Of a stretch of DNA of 64,000 nucleotides, positions 34,617 to 44,385 are shown one piece after another. Each line of letters begins with the position of its first letter. Position 1 is the first letter of the stretch. Both the position numbers and the translations under genes were made by a program. Origin of the DNA: Clostridium ganghwense (GTDB lineage: Bacteria > Bacillota > Clostridia > Clostridiales > Clostridiaceae); assembly GCF_026735165.1 (NCBI RefSeq), contig NZ_JAPQES010000001.1, positions 372,001-436,000 of the forward strand. The letters run 5' to 3'. The notes under the pieces are model-generated. The model was not told the origin of the DNA, made no database searches, and saw nothing but the letters and a program-made list of their open reading frames with translations.

Positions 34617-36410
34617 TCACTTTTTATTCCATATTTCCTTTACACTCGTCTTTTTCTCATTAATTAATTCTCTTAAAGATTTCACATTATCAGTTATAAT
34701 ATTATCAACTCCATACTCTAAAATATTTTCCATGCTTTCAGTTGTATTTATAGTCCATACATGTACTTCTCTACCAATTGTATGGGCATTAGTGACAAAC
34801 TTCTCATTAACATTAGTTTCTTCCACACTGTAAAAATCTACATTTAATTTTTCTAAATTACCAAGTGCGATAAACATAATGTACCCAGTTTTTATTCTTG
34901 GCTCAAGACGCTCAACTTCTTCAATAGCCTTATAATCTAAAGAGGTTACTACACACCTGGATATAAAATCTTTTTCCTTAATCAGCCGTACCACATCTTC
35001 AACTAAAGTTGTATCCGTATTATTTGTTTTGATTTCAATATTTAAACGAATTTTATCCTTAGAATAATCTATAACTTCTTCTAAGGTAGGCACATTTTCA
35101 CCTTTAAAATTTTCATCAAACCAAGAGCCAGCATCTAATTTTTTTATATCACTAAGCTTTAATTCCCCTACAGTTTTATCTACACCTGTTGTTCTTTTAA
35201 AACTTTTATCATGGAGCAATACCAGCTTTCCATCTTTTGTTTGCTGTACATCTATTTCAGCATAATTAGCTCCATTTTTAATAGCGGCATTGATTGCAGC
35301 CAATGTATTTTCAGGAGCATCAGTTGAACTTCCTCTGTGAGCAGTTATACTCACTGCATATTTAGTATTTTCCATTTCATCAATTACTACATAGATATAT
35401 AGTGTTGAAAAAATAATGCTTCCAATAAGAACTGAAGATAATATATATTTATTTTTTATTAGCTTATCAACAAAATTATCTTTAAATTTATAAGATAATG
35501 TAAGTTCCTCTTCTTTTCCTTTAGAAACATGAAGATACATTTTTGTCAATATTATTGTTTGAAATGGTGTTAAAAGGAAAAGAATAGCAACGAATATTAC
35601 AATTCCAATTCCTATTAGCATAAAAAATAATATCTCCTGAGAAATACTTTGAAGAACAAATAATAAAATAATTGAAGCTAATAAATAGATTACTGCACCT
35701 ACTAAAAAAACTATCACGTTAAATAATCCCATTATAAAAATATATTTAAGTATGTAACCAAAATTATTTTTTACTAATTTTGAACTTTCTTTTAATGGAT
35801 ATTTCACTTTTTCATTGTTTTGTATCAATATATTTAAAGAAAACATCCATCTAATAGAAAGAATAATAAATATAATAGAAATTATTGCTAAATACACCTG
35901 ATAGGATAATTTTGAATTTATCACATCCATAATAAATCCCGGTATTTTTATATTTTGAAGGACACTCGTTGTTAAATCATTATTTATAAAAGGCGCAATT
36001 AAAAACAGATAAAACACTATAAATATACCGTCAATTCCGAATAAATATTTAATTTTACCAACACAATATTTAACTATACTTTGAAAACTACTTTCTTTAT
36101 ATCCTAGGATACTCTGATAACTAATAACCAGTAGCCCCCCAAGCTCAATCAGTATCACCAATAATCCTAAAACAAGCCCTACTAAAATTAAAATAATCCC
36201 TTGAGGTGAAAGTATAAATTTTTGAATAAGACCATTGGTTAAATATTCATAACCTCTACTTCTCATTAATACCCCTGATATAAAGTGAAAAAATGGCAGT
36301 AGTATAATGGATAAGATAATTTTTGTACCAATTTGATATTTAGCAAATCTCCTTATATTCATCATCAGGATTTTTACATTTTCCTTGTATTCTCTATATA
36401 ACGCTTTCAT
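34617..36410 (-). CDS. Glycerophosphodiester phosphodiesterase with N-terminal membrane domain
   Basis: Hydrolyses glycerophosphodiesters to glycerol-3-phosphate and an alcohol. Residues 1-330 contain about six hydrophobic helices (the GDPD membrane domain); 345-590 form a GDPD barrel with the catalytic histidine in AHRGSSTDAPENT, metal ligands in AEIDVQQTKDGKLVLLHD and a late glutamate in LNIEIKTNN. 597 residues, usual for the membrane-fused class. The position of the enzyme domain after a transmembrane domain suggests it acts on lipid or teichoic-acid fragments at the surface. First gene of a likely two-gene operon with the amidase. Confidence 0.9.
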   Translation of the reverse strand: MKALYREYKENVKILMMNIRRFAKYQIGTKIILSIILLPFFHFISGVLMRSRGYEYLTNGLIQKFILSPQGIILILVGLVLGLLVILIELGGLLVISYQSILGYKESSFQSIVKYCVGKIKYLFGIDGIFIVFYLFLIAPFINNDLTTSVLQNIKIPGFIMDVINSKLSYQVYLAIISIIFIILSIRWMFSLNILIQNNEKVKYPLKESSKLVKNNFGYILKYIFIMGLFNVIVFLVGAVIYLLASIILLFVLQSISQEILFFMLIGIGIVIFVAILFLLTPFQTIILTKMYLHVSKGKEEELTLSYKFKDNFVDKLIKNKYILSSVLIGSIIFSTLYIYVVIDEMENTKYAVSITAHRGSSTDAPENTLAAINAAIKNGANYAEIDVQQTKDGKLVLLHDKSFKRTTGVDKTVGELKLSDIKKLDAGSWFDENFKGENVPTLEEVIDYSKDKIRLNIEIKTNNTDTTLVEDVVRLIKEKDFISRCVVTSLDYKAIEEVERLEPRIKTGYIMFIALGNLEKLNVDFYSVEETNVNEKFVTNAHTIGREVHVWTINTTESMENILEYGVDNIITDNVKSLRELINEKKTSVKEIWNKK

Positions 36411-36550
36411 TTTTTCTCTCTCCTATTACAATTTATCACCATGATACCTCCTTCATTTATACATTATTTTTCATAATTATATTATATTTTGTCAATATTA
36501 ATTTCTACTTAAACAACGCTTAAATATATCTTAAAATTACCATAAAAAAC

Positions 36551-36589
36551 AGCCTGACTAACATCAAAACCAATGTTAATCAGACTGCT
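36551..36589 (-). terminator. Terminator after the module 2 permease
   Basis: AGCAGTCTGATTAACATTG pairs with CAATGTTAGTCAGGCTG-like sequence on the minus strand, ending in GTTTTTTATG. Directly downstream of the permease stop. Confidence 0.82.
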
Positions 36590-36592
36590 CAA

Positions 36593-38560
36593 TTACTTAT
36601 TAATAATACTTTTACTACCCATGAAAGTGGCAATAAAATATGCACCATAAATTGAAACGATAAACCCTGCTGTAAGGAATATACTTCCCAAAATATTTAC
36701 TTTAGCAGAATATTCAATTAAATCATGAACAACTGTAAGTCCTACAATTGAATGAACAACCGCTAAGCACAGTGGAAGTACAAAATAACAAGCTATTTGC
36801 ATGAAAAGTGCCTTGTTAATCATACCTTTATCTACTCCAAGCTTTAATAGCAGGTCGTATCTTTTCTTATTATCCGCAGCTTCTGAAAGCTGTTGAAGTG
36901 CCAATATTGCTGTACTTGTAATTAAAAATACAAATCCAAGATAAATTGCAAGAAAAGAAACTAAAGCTTTTGTTGAAATAGATTGCTGATATATTTGTGT
37001 TTTAGAAATATAGTAGCTAAAACTCCATTTTTTATGATCTTCAGCTTTAACATATTGAGAAAGTTTATCATCTAACTCATCTGCACCTTCTGAAGTAAAA
37101 CAATCTATATTCGCTAATACCATACTCGGATTCATGTTAGAAATCATACCATCATTAACAACAAAATATGTGGATGAAAAGTTATTAGTAGATAGTTTTT
37201 GAACTTCACCTTGTGGATATACTTTTTTACCATCAATCTCAATAGCAGTATTATTTTCTACTGCTTCTTCAAGATGCGGCAGTAGCATTTCATTCTTTGA
37301 CACAATAATATATGAGTTATCCTTTAATGTTAAAGGCTCCTTATCCATCATTGCTAAAATCTCATTATAGTCTGTTAAGCTAATAAAGCTTAGAGGAAAT
37401 TTAAACTTATTCTCCCCTCCGTCTGGGGTATGTTTAAAGATATCATCGTAATTTATACCCACTGCGTTATATTCGGTATATTCATCATATTTCTTAATGT
37501 AATCCATTGCGTTTATATTTTGGGGAAGATTATCAATAATGGATTTTGGTGTTTCGTCACACTTTATATGAAATGTGAAATCAAATGGAACAGTTTTTCT
37601 CAAATCCGTAGAAAGCACATTTTCCATACTAATACCAGTAGAAAGAATTCCTATAGTTAATAGCAGAAGAATACAAACCACAGACATAGATACAAAGTTT
37701 GTGTTAATTTTGCTGTTAAGCTGTCTTAAAACAAACATATTCAAATTCTTAAAATAAAGATTCTCATTTTTCTGTATCAGCTTTATTGAAAATCCTGTAA
37801 GAGAAAAGAAAAATAAAATCGTTCCCATTGTTCCAAATATGATTGAACCTGTAAACATCCAGTTTAAATCCTTCATTCCATTTTTTATAATAAGATAATA
37901 CGCACAGCCTAAGCACATAACAGAAATAATAAACAGTACAAATGAAACCATTATATTTTTAATTTTTAAAGTTTCGTTTTTTCTATCACCATAAATCAAA
38001 TCAATAAGTTTATATTTTGAAATAGCGGCAGTATTAAATACTATAACTGTTATGAATATAATCCCAAAATATAAAATGCTCTTTACTACTGCATCCATAG
38101 AAAAAACAAACTCGTATGCAGTTAAATCAGCCTCAAATATTTTTGCTGTGAATACTGACATAAACTGTGATAAAAACACACCTGAAATAATCCCTATTAT
38201 CAAAGCGAAAATTGCAATCAATGAGGTTTCCAAAACAAGAATAGCTGAAATTTTACTCTTTTCCATACCAAGTGCAAGATAAACACCTAGCTCTTTTTTT
38301 CGCCGTTTAATAAAAAAGTTATTGGCATATACAATTAGAAAACCCAAAACAACTGCAACAAATATTGAAATATATTTCAGTACTTGTGTCAGAGTCTTCA
38401 TGGCAGCATGTTGTGTTTTAGTAACTTCCATAATCCCCTGTTGGGCTTCAATGGAGTTAAACATGTAAAAAACGCATACTCCAAAGGCCAATGTAAAAAA
38501 GTAAATGGCATATTCTTTAAAGCTTTTTCCAACATTTTTGAAGGCAAGTTTAGTTAACAT
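36593..38560 (-). CDS. BceB-like ABC transporter permease (module 2)
   Basis: 655-residue FtsX-type permease, paralogous to the one at 9379-11400 with the same order of helices and an extracellular region of roughly 200 residues (about 315-525) before the last three helices. The shared N-terminus reads FKEYAIYFFTLAFGVCVFYM against FKDYAIYFITLTLAVCIFYN in module 1. GGGGGTG precedes the ATG, which overlaps the ATPase gene by 11 bp, as in module 1. The extracellular domain differs strongly from module 1, so the peptide sensed is probably different. Confidence 0.88.
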   Translation of the reverse strand: MLTKLAFKNVGKSFKEYAIYFFTLAFGVCVFYMFNSIEAQQGIMEVTKTQHAAMKTLTQVLKYISIFVAVVLGFLIVYANNFFIKRRKKELGVYLALGMEKSKISAILVLETSLIAIFALIIGIISGVFLSQFMSVFTAKIFEADLTAYEFVFSMDAVVKSILYFGIIFITVIVFNTAAISKYKLIDLIYGDRKNETLKIKNIMVSFVLFIISVMCLGCAYYLIIKNGMKDLNWMFTGSIIFGTMGTILFFFSLTGFSIKLIQKNENLYFKNLNMFVLRQLNSKINTNFVSMSVVCILLLLTIGILSTGISMENVLSTDLRKTVPFDFTFHIKCDETPKSIIDNLPQNINAMDYIKKYDEYTEYNAVGINYDDIFKHTPDGGENKFKFPLSFISLTDYNEILAMMDKEPLTLKDNSYIIVSKNEMLLPHLEEAVENNTAIEIDGKKVYPQGEVQKLSTNNFSSTYFVVNDGMISNMNPSMVLANIDCFTSEGADELDDKLSQYVKAEDHKKWSFSYYISKTQIYQQSISTKALVSFLAIYLGFVFLITSTAILALQQLSEAADNKKRYDLLLKLGVDKGMINKALFMQIACYFVLPLCLAVVHSIVGLTVVHDLIEYSAKVNILGSIFLTAGFIVSIYGAYFIATFMGSKSIINK

Positions 38561-39317
38561 TGTTTAGGTCACCCCCAAGCAGAGAAATCACTTCCATAAT
38601 TTTATCGAAAAATTCTTTTCTTGTATCATTTCCCCTAATAAGTTCGTTAAAAATCTTTCCATCCTTAATAAAAAGAATTCTTCTACAGTAGCTTGCAGTA
38701 AAGGCGTCATGAGTTACCATTAAAATAGTAGCTTTCATTTCATCATTTAGTTTCTCAAAGCTTTCAAGCAGCATTCTTGCTGATTTTGAATCCAGTGCAC
38801 CTGTAGGTTCATCTGCTAAAATAAGAGATGGATTAGTAATAATTGCTCTTGCACTGGCAACACGCTGTTTTTGTCCTCCTGACATTTGATATGGATATTT
38901 ATTTAAAACATCTTTTATGTTCAGTTTCTCTGCAACTGCCTGTACTCTCTTATTAATCTGATTTGCTGGAGCCTTCAATATTGTAAGAGCAAGTGCAATA
39001 TTCTCATAGGCAGTAAGTGTGTCCAGCAAGTTAAAATCCTGAAAGATAAATCCAAGTTTTTTACGTCTAAATTTAGATAATGCTTTTGATTTAATTTCGG
39101 TAATATCTTTATTATCAATATAAATATGTCCTGATGTTACTGTGTCGATGGTAGATATGCAGTTAAGTAATGTTGTTTTGCCGCTGCCTGATGCACCCAT
39201 TATTCCAATATATTCACCTTTGCTTACATCAAAGCTTATGTTATCTACAGCTTTTGTAAGGTTCCCTTTTCCACCATAGTATTTTTGAATGTTTTGTACT
39301 CTTAAAATTGTTTCCAT
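38550..39317 (-). CDS. BceA-like ABC transporter ATPase (module 2)
   Basis: 255 residues. Walker [10 protein letters not shown], signature [14 protein letters not shown], Walker [14 protein letters not shown], switch histidine in LMVTHDA. The C-terminal extension [14 protein letters not shown] is the counterpart of that in module 1. AGGTGAGG precedes the ATG. It has a conserved operator-like repeat about 140 bp upstream. Together with the permease it should confer sensing of, and resistance to, a cell-wall-active peptide. Confidence 0.92.
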   Translation of the reverse strand: METILRVQNIQKYYGGKGNLTKAVDNISFDVSKGEYIGIMGASGSGKTTLLNCISTIDTVTSGHIYIDNKDITEIKSKALSKFRRKKLGFIFQDFNLLDTLTAYENIALALTILKAPANQINKRVQAVAEKLNIKDVLNKYPYQMSGGQKQRVASARAIITNPSLILADEPTGALDSKSARMLLESFEKLNDEMKATILMVTHDAFTASYCRRILFIKDGKIFNELIRGNDTRKEFFDKIMEVISLLGGDLNNVN

Positions 39318-39453
39318 TATTAGTCCTCACCTTTCTATATTATCTTGTGTTAAAATCCATAATTTTTTTCATTATAAATCCTTCAAAATTTTATTATACA
39401 AACATTCTATCAGTCAAAAGCTTATATAAACATAGCTTTTATCTTACATTTAA

Positions 39454-39469
39454 CTTACATCTTTGTAAG
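39454..39469 (-). promoter_or_regulatory. Probable BceR-type operator, module 2
   Basis: Perfect inverted repeat CTTACA-AAGA-TGTAAG, with a further TGTAAG just beyond it. Same motif and relative place as 12255-12272 in module 1. A TATAAT hexamer lies between it and the ATPase gene. Confidence 0.7.
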
Positions 39470-39477
39470 AAAACAAA

Positions 39478-39502
39478 ATGAGCCGTATTTCTACGACTCA
39501 AA
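39478..39502 (-). terminator. Terminator after the module 2 kinase
   Basis: On the minus strand GAGTCGTA, GAAA loop, TACGGCTC (one G-U), then ATTTTGTTTTC. The stem overlaps the kinase stop, as in module 1. Confidence 0.7.
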
Positions 39503-40504
39503 AAATATAGTTTTATCCTTTGGGAAAATAATATTCACTGTTGTACCTATTTCTTTTTCAGACTGAATTTCAATGCCTAAGTGCATTTTTTCGCACAGCT
39601 TTTTGCAAAGATATAGACCTATTCCTGTTGATTTCGCAAATTTACGTCCATTTTCTCCTGTAAAGCCTTTGTCAAATATTTTTGATATATCCTTTTCAGA
39701 AATACCAATTCCATTATCGGAAATAGCAAGAGTAATTTTATTTTCCTTTTCTTGTGCTGAAAAAGAAAGACATAAAGGATCTTTTTTATATTTGATACTA
39801 TTTGAAACTATCTGACCGATAATAAAATCAAGCCATTTGGGGTCTGAAAACACTGTATAACATAGATTGTTAAGCTTTATCTCTATTTTATTTTCAATAA
39901 GCTGTTTAGAATGTTTTTTGATAACGGACTTCACAAAGCTTTCAAGATTAATCTCTCTAATAGAATAATCCTTTTCAACATTAGTACTTCTTGCATAATA
40001 AAGTGCCTGTTCCACAAAAGAATCTATCCTTTGTGTTTCATCTATTATACTCCTCGTTACTTCACTTTTATTGTTCTCACAAATAAGGTTTATGCAGGCA
40101 ATAGGTATTTTTACCTCATGAATCCAAGTTTCTATATATTCTCTATATTCTTCCTGTAATATTTTATAACCCGCAATTTCATCATTCATTGATTTTGTTG
40201 TTTGCTGCAAAATATCTGTTAAAATTTTACCCTCTATGAAATCTGGTGATTGGATCATCTGGCTAATAAACTGCTTTTGCTCCATTGCATTTAATGTGAG
40301 ATACAGATTATTATAAAAACTTCGCTTCTGCAAAAATTCTATTGTTAATGTAAACAAAGTTATTAAAACTATCGAAATAGCCATAAGTAATACTGCAAAA
40401 CGCCCTATCTTCATTATAGACAACAAATTAGTCAAAAATATAATAATAATTCCCTGTGAAAATATAAATGGTATTTTTCCCTTCAAAAAACTGCTTAGTT
40501 TCAT
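39491..40504 (-). CDS. BceS-like intramembrane-sensing histidine kinase (module 2)
   Basis: 337 residues, the same length as its paralogue at 12369. Two closely spaced N-terminal helices (about 14-31 and 36-53), no extracellular sensor. H-box WIHEVKIPIACINL, N-box QIVSNSIKYK, G1 ISDNGIGISE, then FDKGFTGENGRKFAKSTGIG. Its ATG overlaps the regulator stop by ATGA. It is expected to receive its signal from the module 2 permease. Confidence 0.9.
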   Translation of the reverse strand: MKLSSFLKGKIPFIFSQGIIIIFLTNLLSIMKIGRFAVLLMAISIVLITLFTLTIEFLQKRSFYNNLYLTLNAMEQKQFISQMIQSPDFIEGKILTDILQQTTKSMNDEIAGYKILQEEYREYIETWIHEVKIPIACINLICENNKSEVTRSIIDETQRIDSFVEQALYYARSTNVEKDYSIREINLESFVKSVIKKHSKQLIENKIEIKLNNLCYTVFSDPKWLDFIIGQIVSNSIKYKKDPLCLSFSAQEKENKITLAISDNGIGISEKDISKIFDKGFTGENGRKFAKSTGIGLYLCKKLCEKMHLGIEIQSEKEIGTTVNIIFPKDKTIFFES

Positions 40505-41166
40505 ATCATATACCCTTGTCCTCGTTTGGTTTCAATGAACCCCTTAGCCCCAATATTTTCAAGTTTTTTACGAAGCCTGTTTACATTTACTGTTAAAGTA
40601 TTGTCATCTATAAACTCATCTGATTGCCAAAGCTCATTCATAATATCATTACGATGCACGATACAGCCTTTATTTTTCATTAAAATAGTTAAAATCCCCA
40701 GTTCGTTTTTTGTAAGCTCCGTTTCTTTTTCTTCAAAGCTGACAAGGCTTTTTGAGATATTTAGCACAACATTATTACACTCAATTATTTGATTATCTAT
40801 ATTGGGTTCTGCTCGCTTTAATACAGCACTAATATGTGCAAGTAATATCTGTGTATTGTAAGGCTTTGTGATAAAATCATCTGCCCCTAAATTCATACTC
40901 ATCAACTCATCCATATCGCTATTTCTGCTTGTTACAACAATAATAGGAACAGCTGATCGTTTTCTAATTTCTCTGCATACATGGTAACCATCATAATATG
41001 GCAGATTTATATCCAAAAGAATTAAGTTTGGATTTGTTTTTAGTGTTTCCTCAACAATATTTTCAAAATCATCGCTATAACTGCACTTATAGCCGTAATT
41101 ATTTAGAAGCTTTGATATTTCTCCTCTTAGTGTAACATCATCTTCTATAATAAATATTTTTGGCAT
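40501..41166 (-). CDS. BceR-like OmpR-family response regulator (module 2)
   Basis: 221 residues. Receiver with phospho-aspartate in LILLDINLPYYDGY and lysine in FITKPYN; winged helix ending TKRGQGYMI. Strongly similar to the module 1 regulator, including SMNLGADDFITKPYNTQILL. The similar DNA-binding domains and operators suggest possible cross-regulation between the modules. Confidence 0.92.
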   Translation of the reverse strand: MPKIFIIEDDVTLRGEISKLLNNYGYKCSYSDDFENIVEETLKTNPNLILLDINLPYYDGYHVCREIRKRSAVPIIVVTSRNSDMDELMSMNLGADDFITKPYNTQILLAHISAVLKRAEPNIDNQIIECNNVVLNISKSLVSFEEKETELTKNELGILTILMKNKGCIVHRNDIMNELWQSDEFIDDNTLTVNVNRLRKKLENIGAKGFIETKRGQGYMI

Positions 41167-41541
41167 TTTATCCCTCTCCTTGTACTTACTTCTTTAAGCT
41201 ATATCGGAGTAACCATTTTTATCTTAAGTTTTTTCCAAATGATTAAACTCTATTCCTTTTAAAGATAAAAAAATTCATATCTATACCATCAATCTAGCAG
41301 TACAAAATACTCTAACTAGTATAACATCAATATTTCATTTAATGAAGTTATCTTTTTCAAAGCTTTCCAAGGCTCTTTCTTTAATTCATATTCTCCTACA
41401 TTCTTTAACTATAGAACTACCCCTGAACCCTTAAATATTTTGTAAATATATACATAAAAAGGATTTTAAAATTCAATGTAGAAATAGTAGAAATATATAG
41501 CGTTTAATGATATTTATTAAAATTAACAGGGGGTATTTTTT
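41167..41541. other. Intergenic region, 375 bp, divergent promoters
   Basis: It separates the divergent response-regulator and hydrolase genes and should carry both promoters. A minus-strand open stretch of about 26 codons (41333-41415, containing KKEPWKALKKITSLNE) looks protein-like but has no start codon; it may be a relic. No strong hairpin was found. Confidence 0.4.
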
Positions 41542-42354
41542 ATGTCATATTTTTTAACTAGTGATAATGTCAAGCTCTATTATGAAACATGTGGTGAAGG
41601 AAAACCTATAGTACTCATTCACGGTTGGTCATGCAGTCATCTACACTTTAGAGATCAAATTAAAGAACTTTCAAAGAAATACCAAGTTGCAGCAATAGAT
41701 TTAAGAGGACACGGTCTTTCTGAAATACCTAATTATGGACTTACTATTTCACGTTTTGCTAAAGATGTAAAAGAATTTATTGAATATTTGAAATTAGATA
41801 AACCTAGTTTGGTAGGTTGGTCTATGGGAACTACAATAATTTTTGATTTTGTAAGACAGTTTGGATGCCATAATATTAATAAACTATGTCTTATTGATAT
41901 GACACCTAAAATCATAACTGATGGTGAATGGAACTTAGGTCTTTACGGTAAATTCTCTCACAAAGACAATCTGGACACAATGGTTGGTATAAATGCTGAT
42001 TGGAATGAATTTTCAAAAGTATTCATCCCTGCTATCTTTGCTAAAACAGGCTGCAAAGACAAAGAGTTGCAAGACTGGGCATTCAATGAAGCCTTCAAAA
42101 ATTCTCCTCATGTTATGTCTCGTATGTGGATAGATATGTCTGCTCAAGACCATAGGAATATGCTTAGCTCAATTACAGTTCCAACACTCATTACACATGG
42201 AGGGGAAAGTGCTCTTTACTTAAAAGAAAACAGTGAATATTTAAATAAAAATATCCCTAACAGCAAACTTGTTACTTTCGACGGTTGCGGACATGGACTT
42301 CAACTTGAAGATCCAGAAAAGTTTAATAAGGAGCTCATGAACTTTATTGGATAA
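41542..42354 (+). CDS. Alpha/beta-fold hydrolase
   Basis: 270 residues. Oxyanion region HGWSCSHLHF, nucleophile elbow GWSMGT with the serine, and the late histidine in GCGHGLQLEDPE. This pattern fits esterases, peroxidases of the chloroperoxidase group, or related hydrolases; the substrate is not readable. Cytoplasmic. GGGGG precedes the ATG. It is a single gene with its own terminator. Confidence 0.87.
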   Translation: MSYFLTSDNVKLYYETCGEGKPIVLIHGWSCSHLHFRDQIKELSKKYQVAAIDLRGHGLSEIPNYGLTISRFAKDVKEFIEYLKLDKPSLVGWSMGTTIIFDFVRQFGCHNINKLCLIDMTPKIITDGEWNLGLYGKFSHKDNLDTMVGINADWNEFSKVFIPAIFAKTGCKDKELQDWAFNEAFKNSPHVMSRMWIDMSAQDHRNMLSSITVPTLITHGGESALYLKENSEYLNKNIPNSKLVTFDGCGHGLQLEDPEKFNKELMNFIG

Positions 42355-42383
42355 ATATTTTTTAATAATGCAAAGTGAAACTT

Positions 42384-42415
42384 AATTCAGATGGAATTTT
42401 TACTCCATCTGAATT
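42384..42415 (+). terminator. Terminator after the hydrolase gene
   Basis: AATTCAGATGGA and TCCATCTGAATT with an 8-base loop, then TTA. A related hairpin (AATTCAGCTGGAGT) occurs at 51159-51190. Confidence 0.75.
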
Positions 42416-42493
42416 TTACCCAAAAGACTTAAAGCCCTCACAATGTGAGAGCTTAGCTTTGTAAATTATAAGAATCTTTATTAATTTCTATAA

Positions 42494-44293
42494 TTATTCT
42501 TCCACAAACAATGATACAAATTCAAACTTATTACAATCCACTAATCCCCTATTGGTTAATCTTAGCTCTGGTAAGCAAGCAAGTGGAATAAGTGCCATTG
42601 TCATAAATGGTGAAACTATATCACATCCGATTTGTTTCCATGCACTATCTAAATTTTCTACCATTTCAGCCATTTCTTCTAAAGGCTTATTACTCATAAG
42701 ACCTGCTATTGGCAATGGAACTAAACCTAATACTTTGCCATCTTGTACCGCTACCATTCCTCCACCACATTCTATTAATGTATTAGCAGCTAATGACATA
42801 TCCTCATCATTTGTTCCTATAACTAGTAAGTTGTGAGCATCATGAGCAACTGTTGCGGCCATAGCCCCTCTTTTAATGCCAAATCCTTTAACAAATCCAT
42901 ATCCTGCTGTTCCCGTTTCATGGTGTCTTTCAAAAACAACTGCTTTTAAAACATCTTTACTTGGATCACATTGAACTTTATCATCTTTAACCTTAAGCTG
43001 AATATGTCTCTCATATGTACCAACTCTTTCAGGTATGATTTCAATAACCCTTGCAGTTACCTCTTCTTTATTCTCAGCCATAATATTAAAGGAAGCTGGT
43101 GTTATTTTATCTTTAATATGCATGGAATGCATAGCATCTTCAGGATAATCATATTTAGCTATTGTTGTAGTTAACACTCCATCCTTTGCAACTAAATTTC
43201 CATCTATAATAACTTTTGTTATTTTTATATTTTTTAAATCTTCTATAAATACAATATCTGCACATTTTCCTGGAGTTATAGAACCTAATTCATGATCCAT
43301 TTGGAAACATTGTGCACAGTTTATTGTTACCATTTGGATTGCAGTTAATGGTTCTATCCCTTCTTCTATAGCACGTTTTACAATATGATCTAAATGTCCA
43401 TCTTTAAGCAATGTATGTGGATGAGTATCATCAGATATTAAAACAGCAAATCTACTATCTACTTTATTTTCTGTAATTGACTTACTTACTTCCTTTAAAT
43501 CATGCCATGCAGAACCCTCTCTAAACATTGCATACATTCCAAGACGCATTTTAGCAAGGGCGTCTTCAGCTCTTGTAGATTCGTGACAACATCTTACACC
43601 TGATGCAATATATCCATTTAACCCTTTTCCCGTTTCAGGTAAAGAATAATGTCCCGTTACTGTCTTATTAGCTTTTAAAGTTTCTCCTACCACTCCATGA
43701 GCATGATCTGTAGAATAAAGTATACCTGGAAAATTCATCATTTCTCCTAGACCAACTACTTCATCCCACTTCATTGTTTCTGCAACATCTTCTGGTCCTA
43801 CAGCTGCTCCTGTATCTTCAAAACCTGGAACTGCTGGTACACAGGATGGTGTGGTTACCATATTTTTAAGTGGAGTACCCTTGCCATCTTCAATCATATA
43901 GCGTACACCATTCAATCCAAGTACATTACAAATTTCATGTGGATCCATATATATTCCAACAGTACCATGCGGAACTACTGAACGAGCATATTCACTTACA
44001 CTTAACATTGATGATTCAACATGAATATGACCATCTAAAAAACCTGGTGCAATATATTGACCTTTTGCATCAATTACTTCTGTATTTTCTCCTATACAAT
44101 GTTTTGCATCACCTACTAATGCAATTCTCCCACAACTAATTGCTACATCTATATTTTCAATAACTTCTCTTGTACAAACATTTATAAGCTTTGAATTTGT
44201 AATTACCATATCAGCTGGTTCAAATCCCTGTGCTACACTTGATAAAGTTTTACTTACCGCCCAAAGAGGCTTTGTATTAAATTTATTAAACAT
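42494..44293 (-). CDS. ade: Adenine deaminase
   Basis: Converts adenine to hypoxanthine and ammonia. 599 residues, standard for bacterial Ade. Metal-binding motif GFLDGHIHVESSM; further motifs YMDPHEICNVLG and LISDDTHPHTLL with the catalytic aspartates; C-terminal domain with AHDAHNLLVIGTNDEDM, a region typical of Ade. It is the last gene of a riboswitch-headed operon with a purine permease and another aminohydrolase, consistent with feeding adenine into the 6-oxopurine pool. Confidence 0.95.
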   Translation of the reverse strand: MFNKFNTKPLWAVSKTLSSVAQGFEPADMVITNSKLINVCTREVIENIDVAISCGRIALVGDAKHCIGENTEVIDAKGQYIAPGFLDGHIHVESSMLSVSEYARSVVPHGTVGIYMDPHEICNVLGLNGVRYMIEDGKGTPLKNMVTTPSCVPAVPGFEDTGAAVGPEDVAETMKWDEVVGLGEMMNFPGILYSTDHAHGVVGETLKANKTVTGHYSLPETGKGLNGYIASGVRCCHESTRAEDALAKMRLGMYAMFREGSAWHDLKEVSKSITENKVDSRFAVLISDDTHPHTLLKDGHLDHIVKRAIEEGIEPLTAIQMVTINCAQCFQMDHELGSITPGKCADIVFIEDLKNIKITKVIIDGNLVAKDGVLTTTIAKYDYPEDAMHSMHIKDKITPASFNIMAENKEEVTARVIEIIPERVGTYERHIQLKVKDDKVQCDPSKDVLKAVVFERHHETGTAGYGFVKGFGIKRGAMAATVAHDAHNLLVIGTNDEDMSLAANTLIECGGGMVAVQDGKVLGLVPLPIAGLMSNKPLEEMAEMVENLDSAWKQIGCDIVSPFMTMALIPLACLPELRLTNRGLVDCNKFEFVSLFVEE

Positions 44294-44385
44294 ATTTCTA
44301 TCCCCTTTTATTTTTATATTTATTTTTATTTTATTAATTGCTAATTTATTCTAATGGTCTTCATAAAATCCACAGTAAATAAAAG

